This document shows positions 11,978 to 12,207 of a stretch of DNA of 12,207 nucleotides, piece by piece. Made by a program: the position numbers and the translations under genes. The notes beneath the pieces were generated by a model, which saw nothing but the letters and a program-made list of their open reading frames with translations, did not search any database and had not been told where the DNA came from. The stretch lies in the NCBI GenBank assembly GCA_964507395.1, contig CAZDQE010000066.1, positions 1 to 12,207 of the forward strand, in the 5' to 3' direction. The stretch is from SIG575 sp964507395. GTDB taxonomy: Bacteria > Bacillota > Clostridia > Oscillospirales > Acutalibacteraceae. How positions within the stretch are numbered: position 1 is the stretch's first letter; the number at the start of each line of letters is the position of its first letter.

Positions 11978-12003
11978 ACGGCAGAGAGTTCGCTCTCTGC
12001 CGT
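11978..12003. terminator. Bidirectional terminator hairpin
   Basis: ACGGCAGAGAG (11978-11988), loop TTCG, CTCTCTGCCGT (11993-12003) is a perfect 11-bp stem. On the minus strand TTTTATACTTT follows directly. On the plus strand AAAATTTTACTTTTT follows, a weaker and later T-run. It serves the TSCPD gene and, on the minus strand, whatever gene once ended at 12010. Confidence 0.75.
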
Positions 12004-12009
12004 AAAATT

Positions 12010-12069
12010 TTACTTTTTATCCTTTCTCATTTCTTCAAGAATAGATGCAGACATTCTTGCTCGCTTCTG
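12010..12069 (-). pseudogene. Possible C-terminal remnant of a lost minus-strand gene
   Basis: A minus-strand frame reads QKRARMSASILEEMRKDKK and stops with TAA at 12012-12010, 7 bases from a hairpin whose T-run is best on the minus strand. An in-frame stop lies directly upstream at 12072-12070, and no start has a ribosome binding site. The charged helical tail looks like the natural end of a protein. I do not recognise the source, and the frame may be chance. Confidence 0.25.
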
Positions 12070-12072
12070 TTA

Positions 12073-12207
12073 TTCACTCAATTGTACTGTTAGCGATATC
12101 ATTAAATATACAGAAAATAAAACATATAAAAACAAATGGACCGTAAAAAAACAAATTATAGGGGACTTCTAAAAACCTATTGTATAAAATATGTTTAGAA
12201 ATTTTTT
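12073..12207. other. AT-rich intergenic end of window; possible mobile-element boundary
   Basis: No gene is visible. TAGGGGACTTCTAAAAACCT begins near 12161, with a TTCTAAA (12167-12173) / TTTAGAA (12194-12200) inverted repeat after it. This style of end (G-run, then CTTCTAAAAA) recalls terminal inverted repeats of insertion sequences, but the window stops before any transposase could be seen. Confidence 0.25.

Overview
The window looks like a chromosomal stretch of a low-to-mid-GC Firmicute, most likely a gut clostridium of the Oscillospiraceae/Ruminococcaceae type. Supporting signs are strong AGGAGG ribosome binding sites, sigma-A promoters with TTGACA and TATAAT boxes, frequent TTG/GTG starts, a KhpB-YidC-RnpA cluster, a TSCPD-domain protein typical of clostridia, and short GTAGGG-bordered palindromes between genes. 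The genus assignment is inference only.

Layout. (1) Positions 1-4369, minus strand: the str operon, read rpsL (S12), rpsG (S7), fusA (EF-G), tuf (EF-Tu, cut by the window edge). It has a near-consensus promoter ahead of rpsL and a second good promoter in the fusA-tuf gap. (2) Positions 4370-6523: an accessory islet. It holds a small Xre-type regulator (minus) and a divergently transcribed lipoprotein of unknown function (plus), whose -35 boxes overlap. Repeat-rich DNA lies on both sides, including inverted copies of one composite repeat and several hairpins. (3) Positions 6524-10771, minus strand: the conserved rpmH-rnpA-yidD-yidC-khpB(jag)-mnmE cluster (L34, RNase P protein, two membrane-insertion factors, an RNA-binding KH/R3H protein, a tRNA-modifying GTPase). 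Neither dnaA nor mnmG, the usual neighbours, is present. (4) Positions 10884-12003, plus strand: a flavin reductase family protein, a solitary 5S rRNA gene with its own A-tract-rich promoter and terminator, and a TSCPD-domain protein. (5) Positions 12004-12207: no intact gene. It holds a short minus-strand C-terminal-like remnant and a possible insertion-sequence end at the edge.

The housekeeping genes serve translation (S12, S7, L34, EF-G, EF-Tu, 5S rRNA), tRNA processing and modification (RnpA, MnmE) and membrane protein insertion (YidC, YidD). The least explained part is the 4.5-6.5 kb islet: a regulator/lipoprotein pair with a shared palindromic promoter, bounded by inverted repeats. A 16-codon ORF at 4492-4542 stops exactly where one of these repeats begins and may be the stump of an interrupted gene.
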